Below, one piece after another: positions 40,120 to 49,770 of a stretch of DNA of 60,905 bases. The DNA is from Phycisphaerae bacterium (GTDB lineage: Bacteria; Planctomycetota; Phycisphaerae; Sedimentisphaerales; UBA12454): contig JAPLMW010000028.1 in assembly GCA_026386845.1 (NCBI GenBank), forward strand, positions 66,729 through 127,633. The letters run 5' to 3'. Both the position numbers and the translations under genes were made by a program. Numbering within the stretch: the stretch's first letter is position 1; every line of letters begins with the position of its first letter. Under the pieces are notes generated by a model. It saw only the letters and a list, made by a program, of their open reading frames with translations. It searched no databases and was not told the DNA's origin.

Positions 40120-41175
40120 ATGCCTTTAACCCAAACAGATTTAAACCATATTCTCAAAAACACCGAGCCGCTATGGCAACGGGCGGCAAATAAACGTTTT
40201 TTCATCACCGGCGGCACAGGTTTTATCGGCAAATGGTTATTAGAAAGTTTCGCATACGCAAATCGCCGGCTTAACCTCAATTGCCAAATGCTGGTTCTGT
40301 CGCGCTGGCCTGAAAAATTCGTCCGGCAATACCATCACTTCGCAAATTTTGATGAAATCAAATTCCTAAAGGCCGAGGTTGAAAATTTTGAATTTCCTGA
40401 TGGAAAATTCGATTACATAATTCACGCCGCTACTGAAGCCAGCGCAACGCTTAACACCGAAAAACCTCTCGAAATGACAGATACTATAATTGAAGGCACA
40501 AAAAGAACGCTGAATTTCGCAAGACAATGCGGGGCAAAACGTTTTCTGTTTTTAAGTTCCGGCGCCGTTTATGGTAAACAGCCGGATAATTTGCCGCTTA
40601 TGCCGGAAAACCATAACGGTGCCCCCGACCCGCTGGACATACTCAGCGCCTACGGACAGGCCAAACGAACCGCTGAATTGTTTTGCGGCATTTATTACAA
40701 AAATTATGGTATAGAAACCACCATAGCCCGCTGTTTCGCTCTTGTCGGACCGTATCTGAACCTGAATATTCATTACGCAATCGGCAACTTTATCCGGGAT
40801 GCCTTAAAGGGCGGACCAATAATCGTAAACGGCGATGGAACCCCCCTGCGTTCCTATCTCTACGCCGCTGACCTTGCGATATGGTTGTGGACAATGCTCT
40901 TCAAAGCCGAACCCTCAACAGCTTACAATGTCGGCTCGGATATTCCAATCAGCATCGCTGACCTTGCACACAAAATAGCGGCTATCGTATCGGACAAATG
41001 CAAAGTGCAAATCGCGAAAAAGCCCGGTCTGATTACAGAAAGACAACGATATGTTCCCTGTATAGATAAAGCCAGAACCGAACTTGGACTTGACTGTTGG
41101 ACTATACTTGAAGATTCGATAAAACGCACAATACAGTTCTACAGAGGGAAAAAACAGGATAATTTCTATGAATAA
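40120..41175 (+). CDS. NAD(P)-dependent SDR epimerase/dehydratase/reductase
   Basis: 351 aa; RFFITGGTGFIGKWLLES, FLSSGAVYG, SAYGQAKRTAE (YxxxK). Confidence 0.85.
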   Translation: MPLTQTDLNHILKNTEPLWQRAANKRFFITGGTGFIGKWLLESFAYANRRLNLNCQMLVLSRWPEKFVRQYHHFANFDEIKFLKAEVENFEFPDGKFDYIIHAATEASATLNTEKPLEMTDTIIEGTKRTLNFARQCGAKRFLFLSSGAVYGKQPDNLPLMPENHNGAPDPLDILSAYGQAKRTAELFCGIYYKNYGIETTIARCFALVGPYLNLNIHYAIGNFIRDALKGGPIIVNGDGTPLRSYLYAADLAIWLWTMLFKAEPSTAYNVGSDIPISIADLAHKIAAIVSDKCKVQIAKKPGLITERQRYVPCIDKARTELGLDCWTILEDSIKRTIQFYRGKKQDNFYE

Positions 41176-42274
41176 GCGAATCGTCCTGTGTACGGGAGCC
41201 GAAATCTTTTTGCAAAATCGTATATTCGACCCTGAATGGGCCGCAAAATTCCCCGGCGCAGAAACAATGTCGGAACTGGCAAAACTGGCAAAAAAAGAAA
41301 ATACAGATATCGTTACCAGCGATATAGCTTTGTCGCATATAAATAAGGGAGACTGGCAGCCGAATGAAGTCAACCTTATTATGGAAGCAGACAACCCGCA
41401 GGGGTTTGAGTTAATGAAGCTCGGCTGCAAGCCAAAAATACTCCAATGCTTTGAATCACCCATATTTGCCTGGCCGTTCTATGACAAACTTGACCAGCTT
41501 GCCCCGAAATTTGAGCATAGAATTCTCTTTAGAGGCGCATTTGAAAAATTTCACACAGATTACGGACAAAACCACCCTGCTCGATTCCCAATATTTCACA
41601 AGGGTACAAAATTTGCAATAAAACCCTGGAATGAAAGAAAAGATGTCGTTCTTGTCGCAGCCAACAAACACTGGAAAAAATCTAGTTTTCCTCTCTCTTT
41701 CAAACCTGAAAAATATCTCAAATGGTGGCGAAAATTAAATTCTCCTACTTTAAAAGACGCTATCCACGACGAACTGCAAGGCAAAAGACTCGAAGCAATT
41801 GAGTTTTTCGCGGCACAGAACAAAATCGATATCTTCGGACGCGAATGGCAAAATCTCTCTAAGCTTCCGTCTCAATGGCAAAAACGATTAGCTCCTGTTA
41901 TCAGCAGGCTTGACCCACAACCCTGCGAAGATAAAATCGAAACAATAAGCAACTACAAATTCGCCGTCTGCTTTGAAAATGTCGCTTATCCGGGCTATAT
42001 TACAGAAAAGATTATTGATTGCTTAGTCGCAGGTATTATTCCTTTATATTTAGGTGCACCGGATGTTGCCGATTTTATTCCACAAGATATCTTTATTAAT
42101 GTGAAAAATTTTGACAATTTTCAGCAGCTCAATAAATATATGGAAAGCATCACTGAGAAAACAGCAATGAAAATAATAAACTCTGGTAGAGCTTTTCTTA
42201 TGTCTCCCGCTGCACAGTTTCACAGTTTTGAAGGATTTGCCGAGTTTCTGTTCGAACTGCTTAAAAAGGACTGA
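41168..42274 (+). CDS. Glycosyltransferase family 10 (alpha-1,3-fucosyltransferase-like)
   Basis: 368 aa; YKFAVCFENVAYPGYITEKIIDCLVAGIIPLYLGAPDVADFIP is the GT10 C-terminal motif. Confidence 0.85.
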   Translation: MNKRIVLCTGAEIFLQNRIFDPEWAAKFPGAETMSELAKLAKKENTDIVTSDIALSHINKGDWQPNEVNLIMEADNPQGFELMKLGCKPKILQCFESPIFAWPFYDKLDQLAPKFEHRILFRGAFEKFHTDYGQNHPARFPIFHKGTKFAIKPWNERKDVVLVAANKHWKKSSFPLSFKPEKYLKWWRKLNSPTLKDAIHDELQGKRLEAIEFFAAQNKIDIFGREWQNLSKLPSQWQKRLAPVISRLDPQPCEDKIETISNYKFAVCFENVAYPGYITEKIIDCLVAGIIPLYLGAPDVADFIPQDIFINVKNFDNFQQLNKYMESITEKTAMKIINSGRAFLMSPAAQFHSFEGFAEFLFELLKKD

Positions 42275-42278
42275 AAAA

Positions 42279-43022
42279 ATGAAAAAAATCATCAAAAGAT
42301 GGCTCAGACCACTGATAAAAACCAATATCATTGAAGGAATCATACAATATCAGCGATTCATCAGCGATTGGCGCAAATATAAAAAACTCGAAGGCGCAGA
42401 ACCGATAAAACTAAAGGATTCTTATCCCTGCCTGTTCGACAGAAGCGAAACTTTTTCTCCCGGCAGTCATTACTTTTATCAGGACATCTGGGCATTTACA
42501 AGAATATATAACTCAAAAACTCCTCTGCACATCGATGTCGGCTCAAAAGCCGAATTCGTATCATTTTTGACGGCAATTACCAATATTGAATTTATTGATA
42601 TACGCCCTCTCGATGCACCATATCTTAAAAACCTCAAAAGCATCGCAGGCTCTATCCTGCAAATGCCTTATGATGACAACTCCGTAAAATCTCTATCCTG
42701 CCTTCATGTCGCAGAGCATATTGGCCTAGGCAGATACGGCGACCCGCTCGACCCAAAAGGGACAATAAAAGCCGCTCGTGAACTTGCCCGTGTCCTTGCG
42801 CCGGGTGGAAATCTTTACTTTTCACTGCCCGTTGGAAAACCAAAAGTCTGCTTTAACGCACACAGAATACACTCGCCAAAACAGATACTTGAATACTTTT
42901 CAGATTTAAGACTCGTCGAGTTCAGCGTCTATGACGACCAGAAAAGATTTATCGAAAATACAGACCCTGTCTCAGTGGAAAATAATAAATTCGCCTGCGG
43001 TATGTTCTGGTTTACAAAATAA
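42279..43022 (+). CDS. DUF268-like / SAM-dependent methyltransferase-fold protein
   Basis: HIDVGSKAEFVSFLTAITNIEFIDIRP, SLSCLHVAEHIGLGRYGDPLDPKGTIKAARELARVLAPGGNLYFSLPVG; ATG 42279 preferred. Confidence 0.75.
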   Translation: MKKIIKRWLRPLIKTNIIEGIIQYQRFISDWRKYKKLEGAEPIKLKDSYPCLFDRSETFSPGSHYFYQDIWAFTRIYNSKTPLHIDVGSKAEFVSFLTAITNIEFIDIRPLDAPYLKNLKSIAGSILQMPYDDNSVKSLSCLHVAEHIGLGRYGDPLDPKGTIKAARELARVLAPGGNLYFSLPVGKPKVCFNAHRIHSPKQILEYFSDLRLVEFSVYDDQKRFIENTDPVSVENNKFACGMFWFTK

Positions 43023-43039
43023 TGGAAATTTAGTAGTAT

Positions 43040-43741
43040 TTGCTCACTATGAACGTTCGACCGAAATATCCTCTCTATCTGCCGGTATTCTTAAGAACAG
43101 GCTGGTCCGTCAGCAGAAAAATAAATGCTCTTGTTCCAAAACTGCTGACTGAACAACAAATACAGCAGTTCCAGGCTGTAGAAGGACACACGACACTTCG
43201 ACAATGTGCTACTTTGTTTTACCTGGCCCATATCAGTACAAAAACTGCCGGCAGGATAGTGGAAATCGGCTCATTCAAAGGAAAATCAACCTGCTGGATG
43301 GCTAAAGCCCTGCAACTGGCAGGCTCAAACGAAAAAATCGCCGCCGTTGACCCTCACATAAACACACGCAACCCCGGCGTTGTGCCGGATTACAAAGAAG
43401 ATTCCAGTTTTGATGCCTTCTTGAATAACTTAAAAAGCTGCGGTGTAACTCAATATGTAGAACCGGTTAAACAAACGTCTAAGGATGCCGCGAAAAACTG
43501 GAAACAGCCTATAAAGTTGCTTTTCATTGACGGTTCCCATCTATATGATGATGTAATGCTTGACTTGAAGCTCTGGGAACCCCGGCTTAATATCGGCGGT
43601 ATTGTTGTAATGCATGACACAAAACCTATAGGACCCCGAGTGGAAGTCAGAAAAGCAATGAATGACTATATTGTAAAAAGCAAACGCTTTAAGGAACTGC
43701 TTCAACTTGAAAATATGGCCTGCTTCACAAAAATGAAGTAA
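43040..43741 (+). CDS. Class I SAM-dependent methyltransferase (Methyltransf_24-like)
   Basis: 233 aa; GRIVEIGSFKGKSTCWMAKAL, IKLLFIDGSHLYDDVMLDLKLWEPRLNIGGIVVMHD. Confidence 0.8.
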   Translation: MLTMNVRPKYPLYLPVFLRTGWSVSRKINALVPKLLTEQQIQQFQAVEGHTTLRQCATLFYLAHISTKTAGRIVEIGSFKGKSTCWMAKALQLAGSNEKIAAVDPHINTRNPGVVPDYKEDSSFDAFLNNLKSCGVTQYVEPVKQTSKDAAKNWKQPIKLLFIDGSHLYDDVMLDLKLWEPRLNIGGIVVMHDTKPIGPRVEVRKAMNDYIVKSKRFKELLQLENMACFTKMK

Positions 43742-43747
43742 TTATAT

Positions 43748-44704
43748 ATGCCGACTGTTTCAATTATAATTCCGACTTATAACAGATGCGACCTTTTGCT
43801 GCAAACGATAAACTCCGTCCTCGCACAGGACTCCAGAGACTTTGAGATACTTGTCATAGACGATGGCTCCACCGACCACACCGGACAAACCGTTGCCGAA
43901 ATAAAAGATAATCGCATAAAATATTTCCCTAAAAACAACGGTGGAAGGTCATCAGCCAGAAATTTCGGCTTGAAAAAAGCACAGGGACAATTTATCTGCT
44001 TCCTCGACTCAGACGACTTATGGCCCGGCAATTTCTTAAGAACTATGACGAGCCGCCTGCAAAAAAATCCTCAATACGGCGCGGCATATTGTATGAGAAC
44101 CCTGCTGTTTGAAGACGGTTCAACCAAACCTTCATATCAGAAAGAATTTTTCTTCTCAGGGCAAATAACTTCCCAACTATTCCAAAAAACCTTCATTCAA
44201 ACATCAACAATCTGCTTCAGAAGGGAAATACTTGAGGATATATTTTTCGATGAATCTCTTAACAACGGCGAAGACGTCGATGTATGGCTGAAAATATCGA
44301 CGAGAACTAAATTCCTCTTTGTGCCGGATATTCAAATTATATACAGGCAGCAAACTCTGCCGGACACAGCTGAGTTCGACTCCAAATACTGCAACCGTAT
44401 CCGCGTCCTCGAAAGATTTTACTTTAAACTCGGCGGAAATAAATATATCCCCCGTAAAATTGCGATGAGAAAGCTCAGTTATGCTTACCGCAGCGCCGCG
44501 AAAAAAGCCCTCAAAGCCGGCTGCCGGAAAGCCGCTATAGAGCTTACAAAAATGGCCCTGCAATTCCAAAAATGGCAAATACGTCTTTATCTTGACCTGA
44601 TAAAAGCTTATAATATAAACAGGAAAAATGATAAAATGCCGGACTGGCAAATGCCAAAACCATTGGAAATAAACGGCAGTTCTATTGCGGGAGAACCGAA
44701 ATGA
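43748..44704 (+). CDS. Glycosyltransferase family 2
   Basis: 318 aa; PTVSIIIPTYNRCDLLLQTINSVLAQDSRDFEILVIDDGSTDHT, FLDSDDLW. Confidence 0.92.
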   Translation: MPTVSIIIPTYNRCDLLLQTINSVLAQDSRDFEILVIDDGSTDHTGQTVAEIKDNRIKYFPKNNGGRSSARNFGLKKAQGQFICFLDSDDLWPGNFLRTMTSRLQKNPQYGAAYCMRTLLFEDGSTKPSYQKEFFFSGQITSQLFQKTFIQTSTICFRREILEDIFFDESLNNGEDVDVWLKISTRTKFLFVPDIQIIYRQQTLPDTAEFDSKYCNRIRVLERFYFKLGGNKYIPRKIAMRKLSYAYRSAAKKALKAGCRKAAIELTKMALQFQKWQIRLYLDLIKAYNINRKNDKMPDWQMPKPLEINGSSIAGEPK

Positions 44705-45498
44705 ACATAGTAACAGCAGGCGATTCCGGTTTCTTCCACTGTTTAAAAGAACTGGCAGACAGCGTAAGAAAAATTTACAACAAACCGGTCATCCTCTACG
44801 ACATCGGTCTTACAGAAGAACAAAAAAAACAAATAGACGCTGTTATTATACCTATACAGGTTACCGAAAAAGTAAACCACAAAGGAAAAAGTTTGCTTGC
44901 AACATCAGGAATACCCAGCACACGCGCCACACATAAACCGTTTTGCGTCAGGCATTATTTTGAAAATTTTTCTGAACCGATGATTCTCGTCGATGCAGAC
45001 TGTTTGTTTACAGCAAAGGTCGAAGAAACAGGCTTTGACGTAGGCGTTACCTGCTACAAATCAAAGAAAAAAAATATCGACTATTATAACGGCATTATCA
45101 ACTCAGGCGTCATATTCTTTAACAGCCCTGCCGAAAAACTCGTCAATTGCTGGGCTGAAGAATGTGAAAAAGAATTAACCACCGATCAGAAAGCTCTGTC
45201 CGACGTCCTCAGCCGGACTATAAACTGGAATATATTTAATAAAGTCCAGGACTGGAACGGCCTGAAAATAAAAATATTCAATACAAAAATATATAACGAC
45301 TTTCACCTGACCAAAAAAGGCAAAATCCTTCACTTTATAAATACAAAACACGATAAAGACATCTATGAAAAGCTCATCGATGGATATAAACAGGGAAAAG
45401 ACATACGAAAGATGTTCAGGTGGATAAAACGAGGCAAAAAAACACGACTCGAACGACTGTTTGAGAATATTACTAATTTTGTTAAATTCAACGGATAA
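44701..45498 (+). CDS. Putative GT-A fold glycosyltransferase (GT8-like)
   Basis: 265 aa; MILVDADCLF (DxD-type), INSGVIFFNSPAE; 4-bp overlap with the upstream GT2. Confidence 0.6.
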   Translation: MNIVTAGDSGFFHCLKELADSVRKIYNKPVILYDIGLTEEQKKQIDAVIIPIQVTEKVNHKGKSLLATSGIPSTRATHKPFCVRHYFENFSEPMILVDADCLFTAKVEETGFDVGVTCYKSKKKNIDYYNGIINSGVIFFNSPAEKLVNCWAEECEKELTTDQKALSDVLSRTINWNIFNKVQDWNGLKIKIFNTKIYNDFHLTKKGKILHFINTKHDKDIYEKLIDGYKQGKDIRKMFRWIKRGKKTRLERLFENITNFVKFNG

Positions 45499-45499
45499 G

Positions 45500-46375
45500 A
45501 TGATTATAATATGCTTAAAAGGTGGTCTGGGAAATCAGCTCTTTCAATATGCTGCGGCAAGAAGTCTCGCCCACATTCACAAGACCGCAGTCAAACTCGA
45601 TACAACAGCCTACTATTATGGCGGTCCGCGGCAATTCGAATTGTCTCATTTCAATATCCAGGAGAATATCGCGGTTGCCGCAGAAATTGAAAAACTGACC
45701 GAAGCAAGGCAAAACAGACTCCAGAAATCGTTCTATTCCCTGCTGCACAGCCACTCCAAACTATCGCCAAATCACATCAGATATAACAAACCGCAGTATA
45801 AAGCTGATTTTTTCAAACTGTCGGACAATATCTATCTCGAAGGCTATTGGCTGAGTGAAAAATATTTCAGCAATATAAAGGACATAATTCGCCAGGAGTT
45901 TACATTCAAGGAAAAACCAGACGATAAAAATCAGAAGCTTGCGGACAATATCACTGCTGTAAATTCCGTAAGTATTCATATCCGCAGGGGCGACTATACA
46001 GAAGACTCAAAAGCCGTTCAAAGTCACGGCATCTGTTCAGTGCAGTATTATCGTGATTGCATTGAATATATTACAAAAAAAGTAGAAAATCCCCATTTCT
46101 TTATCTTCAGCGACCGGCCCGAATGGAGCAAAGATATATTAAAGCTATCATATCCAGCTACTTACATAAGCCAAAACTTCGGCGAAAAAGATTATGAAGA
46201 TATGCGGATTATGTCTCTTTGCAAACACAATATCATCGCCAACAGCACATTTTCCTGGTGGGCCGCATGGCTTAATTCCAATCCCCAAAAAATAGTACTC
46301 GCACCCCAAAAATGGTTTGCAGACAAAAAATTTAATATTGATGATATTGTCCCCGCCGGCTGGATAAAAAAATAA
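45500..46375 (+). CDS. Glycosyltransferase family 11 (alpha-1,2-fucosyltransferase-like)
   Basis: MIIICLKGGLGNQLFQYAAARSLA and VSIHIRRGDY are GT11 motifs; ATG 45500 preferred over 45461. Confidence 0.92.
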   Translation: MIIICLKGGLGNQLFQYAAARSLAHIHKTAVKLDTTAYYYGGPRQFELSHFNIQENIAVAAEIEKLTEARQNRLQKSFYSLLHSHSKLSPNHIRYNKPQYKADFFKLSDNIYLEGYWLSEKYFSNIKDIIRQEFTFKEKPDDKNQKLADNITAVNSVSIHIRRGDYTEDSKAVQSHGICSVQYYRDCIEYITKKVENPHFFIFSDRPEWSKDILKLSYPATYISQNFGEKDYEDMRIMSLCKHNIIANSTFSWWAAWLNSNPQKIVLAPQKWFADKKFNIDDIVPAGWIKK

Positions 46376-46383
46376 CGTCAGGA

Positions 46384-47487
46384 TTAAACCAGGGCTTTCG
46401 CTGGTTTCTTTACTTTCAAATACTTCTTGATCGAATCACAAATATACACTATCTGCTCATCGGTCAAAAACGACGACGACGGCAGCCATAGCCCCCTGTG
46501 GCAGTAATTTCTCGAAACAGGATATTCTCTGCCGTTAGCATAAATCTTTTGCTCATTTATTGGCGGATATACCGTCCGGCTACCGACCTGATTCTGTTTA
46601 AGATGCTTTTGAAGCTCCTGTGGATTTTCAAGATATATATCTATAAACCACGGCGATGTCTGGTCGAATGTCGGAATAAATTCGAGGCCGTCAATACCGC
46701 CAAGCTCAGACTCGTATAACCGATACATTTCTTTCTTGCGTATGACCCTTTGCGGCAGTTTTTTCATCTGCTCAATACCAATAACAGCCTGGAGGTCTGT
46801 AAATTTGAAATTATACCCCATCTCATCATGCCAGTCCGTACCGCCTGTTTCCCTGCCGAAATCTTTTATCTTCTTTATCTTTTGATATAGCTCTTCACTG
46901 TCCGTGACCAGAGCACCGCCCTGCCCGGTCGTTATAATCTTAGGCGAACTGAATGAAAAAACACCAATATCACCGAAAGTACCAAGGTGCTTCCTGCCGT
47001 GGAACGATCCCAGAGACTGTGCGGCATCTTCAAGAAAATATAAATCATGTTCCCTGCAGAAATCAATAAAAGCACCCATATCAGGCGACCTGCCGTTAAG
47101 ACTGACAAGTAAAACAGCTTTTGTTTTTTTTGTAAGGGCTTTTTCGGCACAATTTAAATCCATACATAACGTTTGCGGTTCAATATCGACCAGTATCGGC
47201 GTTGCACCAACTAGCCTGACGGCATTTGCCGTGGCAATCATTGTATAATCAGGCACAAGTACCTCGTCGCCCGGCCCGATACCTGTCGCCCACAAAGCCA
47301 CTGCAAGGCTGACCGTGCCATTATTAACCACACAGCAGAATTTACTTCCAGTATATTCGGCAATCATCTGCTCAAACTGCTCTGTTTTCTTGAACTCCGT
47401 TAGCCACGCACCGGACCTGAGATATTCAACCATATGGTTAATCTCATTCTCGTCAATCCAGGGAGCCATCTGATGTATAAATTCCAT
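46384..47487 (-). CDS. DegT/DnrJ/EryC1/StrS family PLP aminotransferase
   Basis: 367 aa; FLEDAAQSLGSFHGRKHLGTFGDIGVFSFSSPKIITTGQGGALVT (Lys present). Confidence 0.92.
   Translation of the reverse strand: MEFIHQMAPWIDENEINHMVEYLRSGAWLTEFKKTEQFEQMIAEYTGSKFCCVVNNGTVSLAVALWATGIGPGDEVLVPDYTMIATANAVRLVGATPILVDIEPQTLCMDLNCAEKALTKKTKAVLLVSLNGRSPDMGAFIDFCREHDLYFLEDAAQSLGSFHGRKHLGTFGDIGVFSFSSPKIITTGQGGALVTDSEELYQKIKKIKDFGRETGGTDWHDEMGYNFKFTDLQAVIGIEQMKKLPQRVIRKKEMYRLYESELGGIDGLEFIPTFDQTSPWFIDIYLENPQELQKHLKQNQVGSRTVYPPINEQKIYANGREYPVSRNYCHRGLWLPSSSFLTDEQIVYICDSIKKYLKVKKPAKALV
46386..46407. terminator. Possible bidirectional terminator between the convergent GT11 and DegT genes
   Basis: AAACCAG-GGCTTTCG-CTGGTTT hairpin at the convergent gene ends; overlaps the DegT 3' end. 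Confidence 0.4.
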
Positions 47488-47506
47488 AATTACCTCGGTA
47501 ATCGGT

Positions 47507-47905
47507 TTAAATCAAAACCTTGTCTTTTTCAACAGAAACAAACGGACCGTTCTTACACTCAATTATCTTGGTATCAGGAGCCAGAATCTCGTAGCCGTGT
47601 CCGCCGGCAAGCATTATCATTAAATCTCCGGCCACAAGAACCTCGCTGCGGAAAACAGAGTCATTCTCGTCATATAAATCAACCTTTACTGAACCAGACA
47701 TCACTACAATACACTCCTGTGTAATGGTATTGACCCGTTCATTGGGAATATGTTTATGAGTATTGAGTTTTTTGCCTTTATGATACCACCAGGTGCCTGC
47801 CTGAATGAACGTATCATTGGCAGTCAGAAAATCAAGTCCTTCTTTCCATTCGTCCTTCCTGTGGACAACAGCATATAAAACTCCATTTTTCTCAATAGCT
47901 TTCAT
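47507..47905 (-). CDS. Cupin-domain protein
   Basis: HKHIPNERVNTITQECIVVMSGSVKVDLYDE...VLVAGDLMIMLAGGHGYEI; ATG 47905 preferred over 47965. Confidence 0.75.
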   Translation of the reverse strand: MKAIEKNGVLYAVVHRKDEWKEGLDFLTANDTFIQAGTWWYHKGKKLNTHKHIPNERVNTITQECIVVMSGSVKVDLYDENDSVFRSEVLVAGDLMIMLAGGHGYEILAPDTKIIECKNGPFVSVEKDKVLI

Positions 47906-48082
47906 AAAGCTCCGGAAACCACCTAAATTCTCTAAAATCCTACCCACCACGCAATCAAATAGCAATTATTTTCAGGCTTCTTTATCAAGTTTCAGTAAAA
48001 ACTGTAACATATTGTTGACAAAACCACTTATGAACCTTAAAATCCTAAATATTCGTAATTAGAAAATCAAAGGCGACAAGAA

Positions 48083-49030
48083 GTGTTAGAAAAAATCATT
48101 AGCAATATTGTATTTACAAAGAATAGACCTCTGCAGATGCACAGTTATTTGCTGAGTCTTTACAAAAGTTTGCCGGAAAATTTTATTCAGACCTATATTA
48201 TTTACAAGAAAGATTTATTCGACCGGCAGTATCAGCAGCTTTTTGAAAAATACCCGAATTGTGTTGTAATATATGAGAAAAATTTCCACGATGACCTCGT
48301 TAATCTGATAAACAGTCTGACCTCAAAATATGTTCTCTTCGGCACTGATGATGTCGTCTTATTCGACTCTATTGACCTGAATATTATAAATGAAACATTC
48401 GAAAGTTCCCCGAATGACATATTAGGATTTTCACTGCGTCTCAGTCTCGAATACGCTAAAAGCAGTCCAGACAAAGTAGAAGAAGTCAAAGCGGCCGGTC
48501 AGACCGTATATAAAGTCAACTGGAAGAAGAGCAGAACAGCCAACTTGAAATATCCATTTGAGGTCGATGCTACAATTTATAAAACCGAATTAGTCAAGAA
48601 AATCATCAATGCAATCGCTAAAGAGCACCGTTTACTTAAAAAAATATTCGACCCGGATTCGCTGAGAATCAGAACTCTTAAAAAAGTTATTTCCATGAAA
48701 AATTTTCTGGCTTCGCTCGAGACTTTCTATAATCCCAATACACTTGAAACTCTCGGTTATCGGTGGTGTAAAAATCACAAGAATAAAATACCAGACTATC
48801 TGTTTTTCAAAAAAATCTGTGCAATCGCATTACAAATCAACACTGTTAATGCCGTAAAGGAAATTGATATAGAAAAGCACTCCATAAAAAGCAAAAGCGG
48901 CAGTAATATTGAGGAATTAAACGAAATGTACAAACAGGGTTTTCTTGTCGATATCGACCATATAGCTCAACTAAAACCGATTCTCGCACTGTGCAACGAT
49001 GAATTCTTCAAACTAAAGAAACAGAAATGA
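48083..49030 (+). CDS. Putative GT-A fold glycosyltransferase / polysaccharide locus protein of unknown function
   Basis: 315 aa; NIVFTKNRPLQMHSYLLSLYKSLPE, KYVLFGTDDVVLFD (DDxV-like). Confidence 0.5.
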   Translation: MLEKIISNIVFTKNRPLQMHSYLLSLYKSLPENFIQTYIIYKKDLFDRQYQQLFEKYPNCVVIYEKNFHDDLVNLINSLTSKYVLFGTDDVVLFDSIDLNIINETFESSPNDILGFSLRLSLEYAKSSPDKVEEVKAAGQTVYKVNWKKSRTANLKYPFEVDATIYKTELVKKIINAIAKEHRLLKKIFDPDSLRIRTLKKVISMKNFLASLETFYNPNTLETLGYRWCKNHKNKIPDYLFFKKICAIALQINTVNAVKEIDIEKHSIKSKSGSNIEELNEMYKQGFLVDIDHIAQLKPILALCNDEFFKLKKQK

Positions 49031-49068
49031 TTTTTCTCAAGTCTTTAAATTACAACGTCTTGTGAAAA

Positions 49069-49113
49069 TGGAGCCAACAGGATTCGAACCTGCGACCTCT
49101 TGCATGCCATGCA
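49069..49113 (-). tRNA. Truncated tRNA-Ala(GGC): 3' fragment only (anticodon loop to discriminator base), likely att remnant
   Basis: Minus strand TGCATGGCATGCAAGAGGTCGCAGGTTCGAATCCTGTTGGCTCCA; loop ATGGCAT has GGC anticodon, T-arm intact, 5' half replaced by unrelated sequence. Confidence 0.75.
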
Positions 49114-49208
49114 CCTGACAAAAATGCTACAATCCCCTAATTTCCTTTAAAATCAACAGTTATAAAGTACGCAAACTCAATAAAACCTGTTAAATACCTT
49201 TAAATACA

Positions 49209-49412
49209 GCCGCATATGAACGGCGGAGCTTGATTATTACGACAAACCTGCCGTTCGAAAGCTGGACAGAGGTGTGCGGGTCTGAACGATTGACTGGTGC
49301 GATGCTGGACAGGCTGACGCATAAGGTTCATATTATCGAGGCCAACGGGCAGAGTTATCGTCTTGAGCAGAGCCGTAAACGTTTGGCAAGACAGCAGAAG
49401 GCAACAGGTTAG
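49209..49412 (+). pseudogene. istB: IS21-family transposition helper IstB, C-terminal remnant
   Basis: AYERRSLIITTNLPFESWTEVCGSERLTGAMLDRLTHKVHIIEANGQSYRLEQSRKR is the IstB C-terminus; rest of IS absent. Confidence 0.85.
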
Positions 49413-49442
49413 GATTGAAATTGACAGCCGGGGCGGTCCTGG

Positions 49443-49760
49443 CTATATATAAAGCTGGTGGTACATTTTTACTCCGCCGTTCACAATATCAGTTCTGCCG
49501 CCATATTTGTCCAACTCGACTTTTTTTGAATAGGGTTTAAAGCCGGACACCATATCGATTGTCCGCGTATCATACTGTTTCCACTCTTTCTGTGAGGGGC
49601 TATTCTTAACCTGAACCTGTATATACTGCTGAGGCTTTTTCTCCGTGTTTATCTCCTTACAATAAGCTTCAGAGCAACACGCAATCACAACTAATAAAAC
49701 AAAATACGGAAATAATTTAAGCATCTTCCAAATCTCCTGAATAGGGCTCGTTTTCTCCAC
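49443..49760 (-). CDS. Small secreted/lipoprotein-like hypothetical protein
   Basis: 105 aa; hydrophobic N-terminal segment LFPYFVLLVVIACCSEA. Confidence 0.5.
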   Translation of the reverse strand: MEKTSPIQEIWKMLKLFPYFVLLVVIACCSEAYCKEINTEKKPQQYIQVQVKNSPSQKEWKQYDTRTIDMVSGFKPYSKKVELDKYGGRTDIVNGGVKMYHQLYI

Positions 49761-49770
49761 AGAGCTACGA

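Noticed and set aside
47507-47905. Calling the cupin a specific sugar isomerase (FdtA/RmlC)
   Set aside because: Only the general cupin pattern is visible; the specific signatures are not recognisable by eye.
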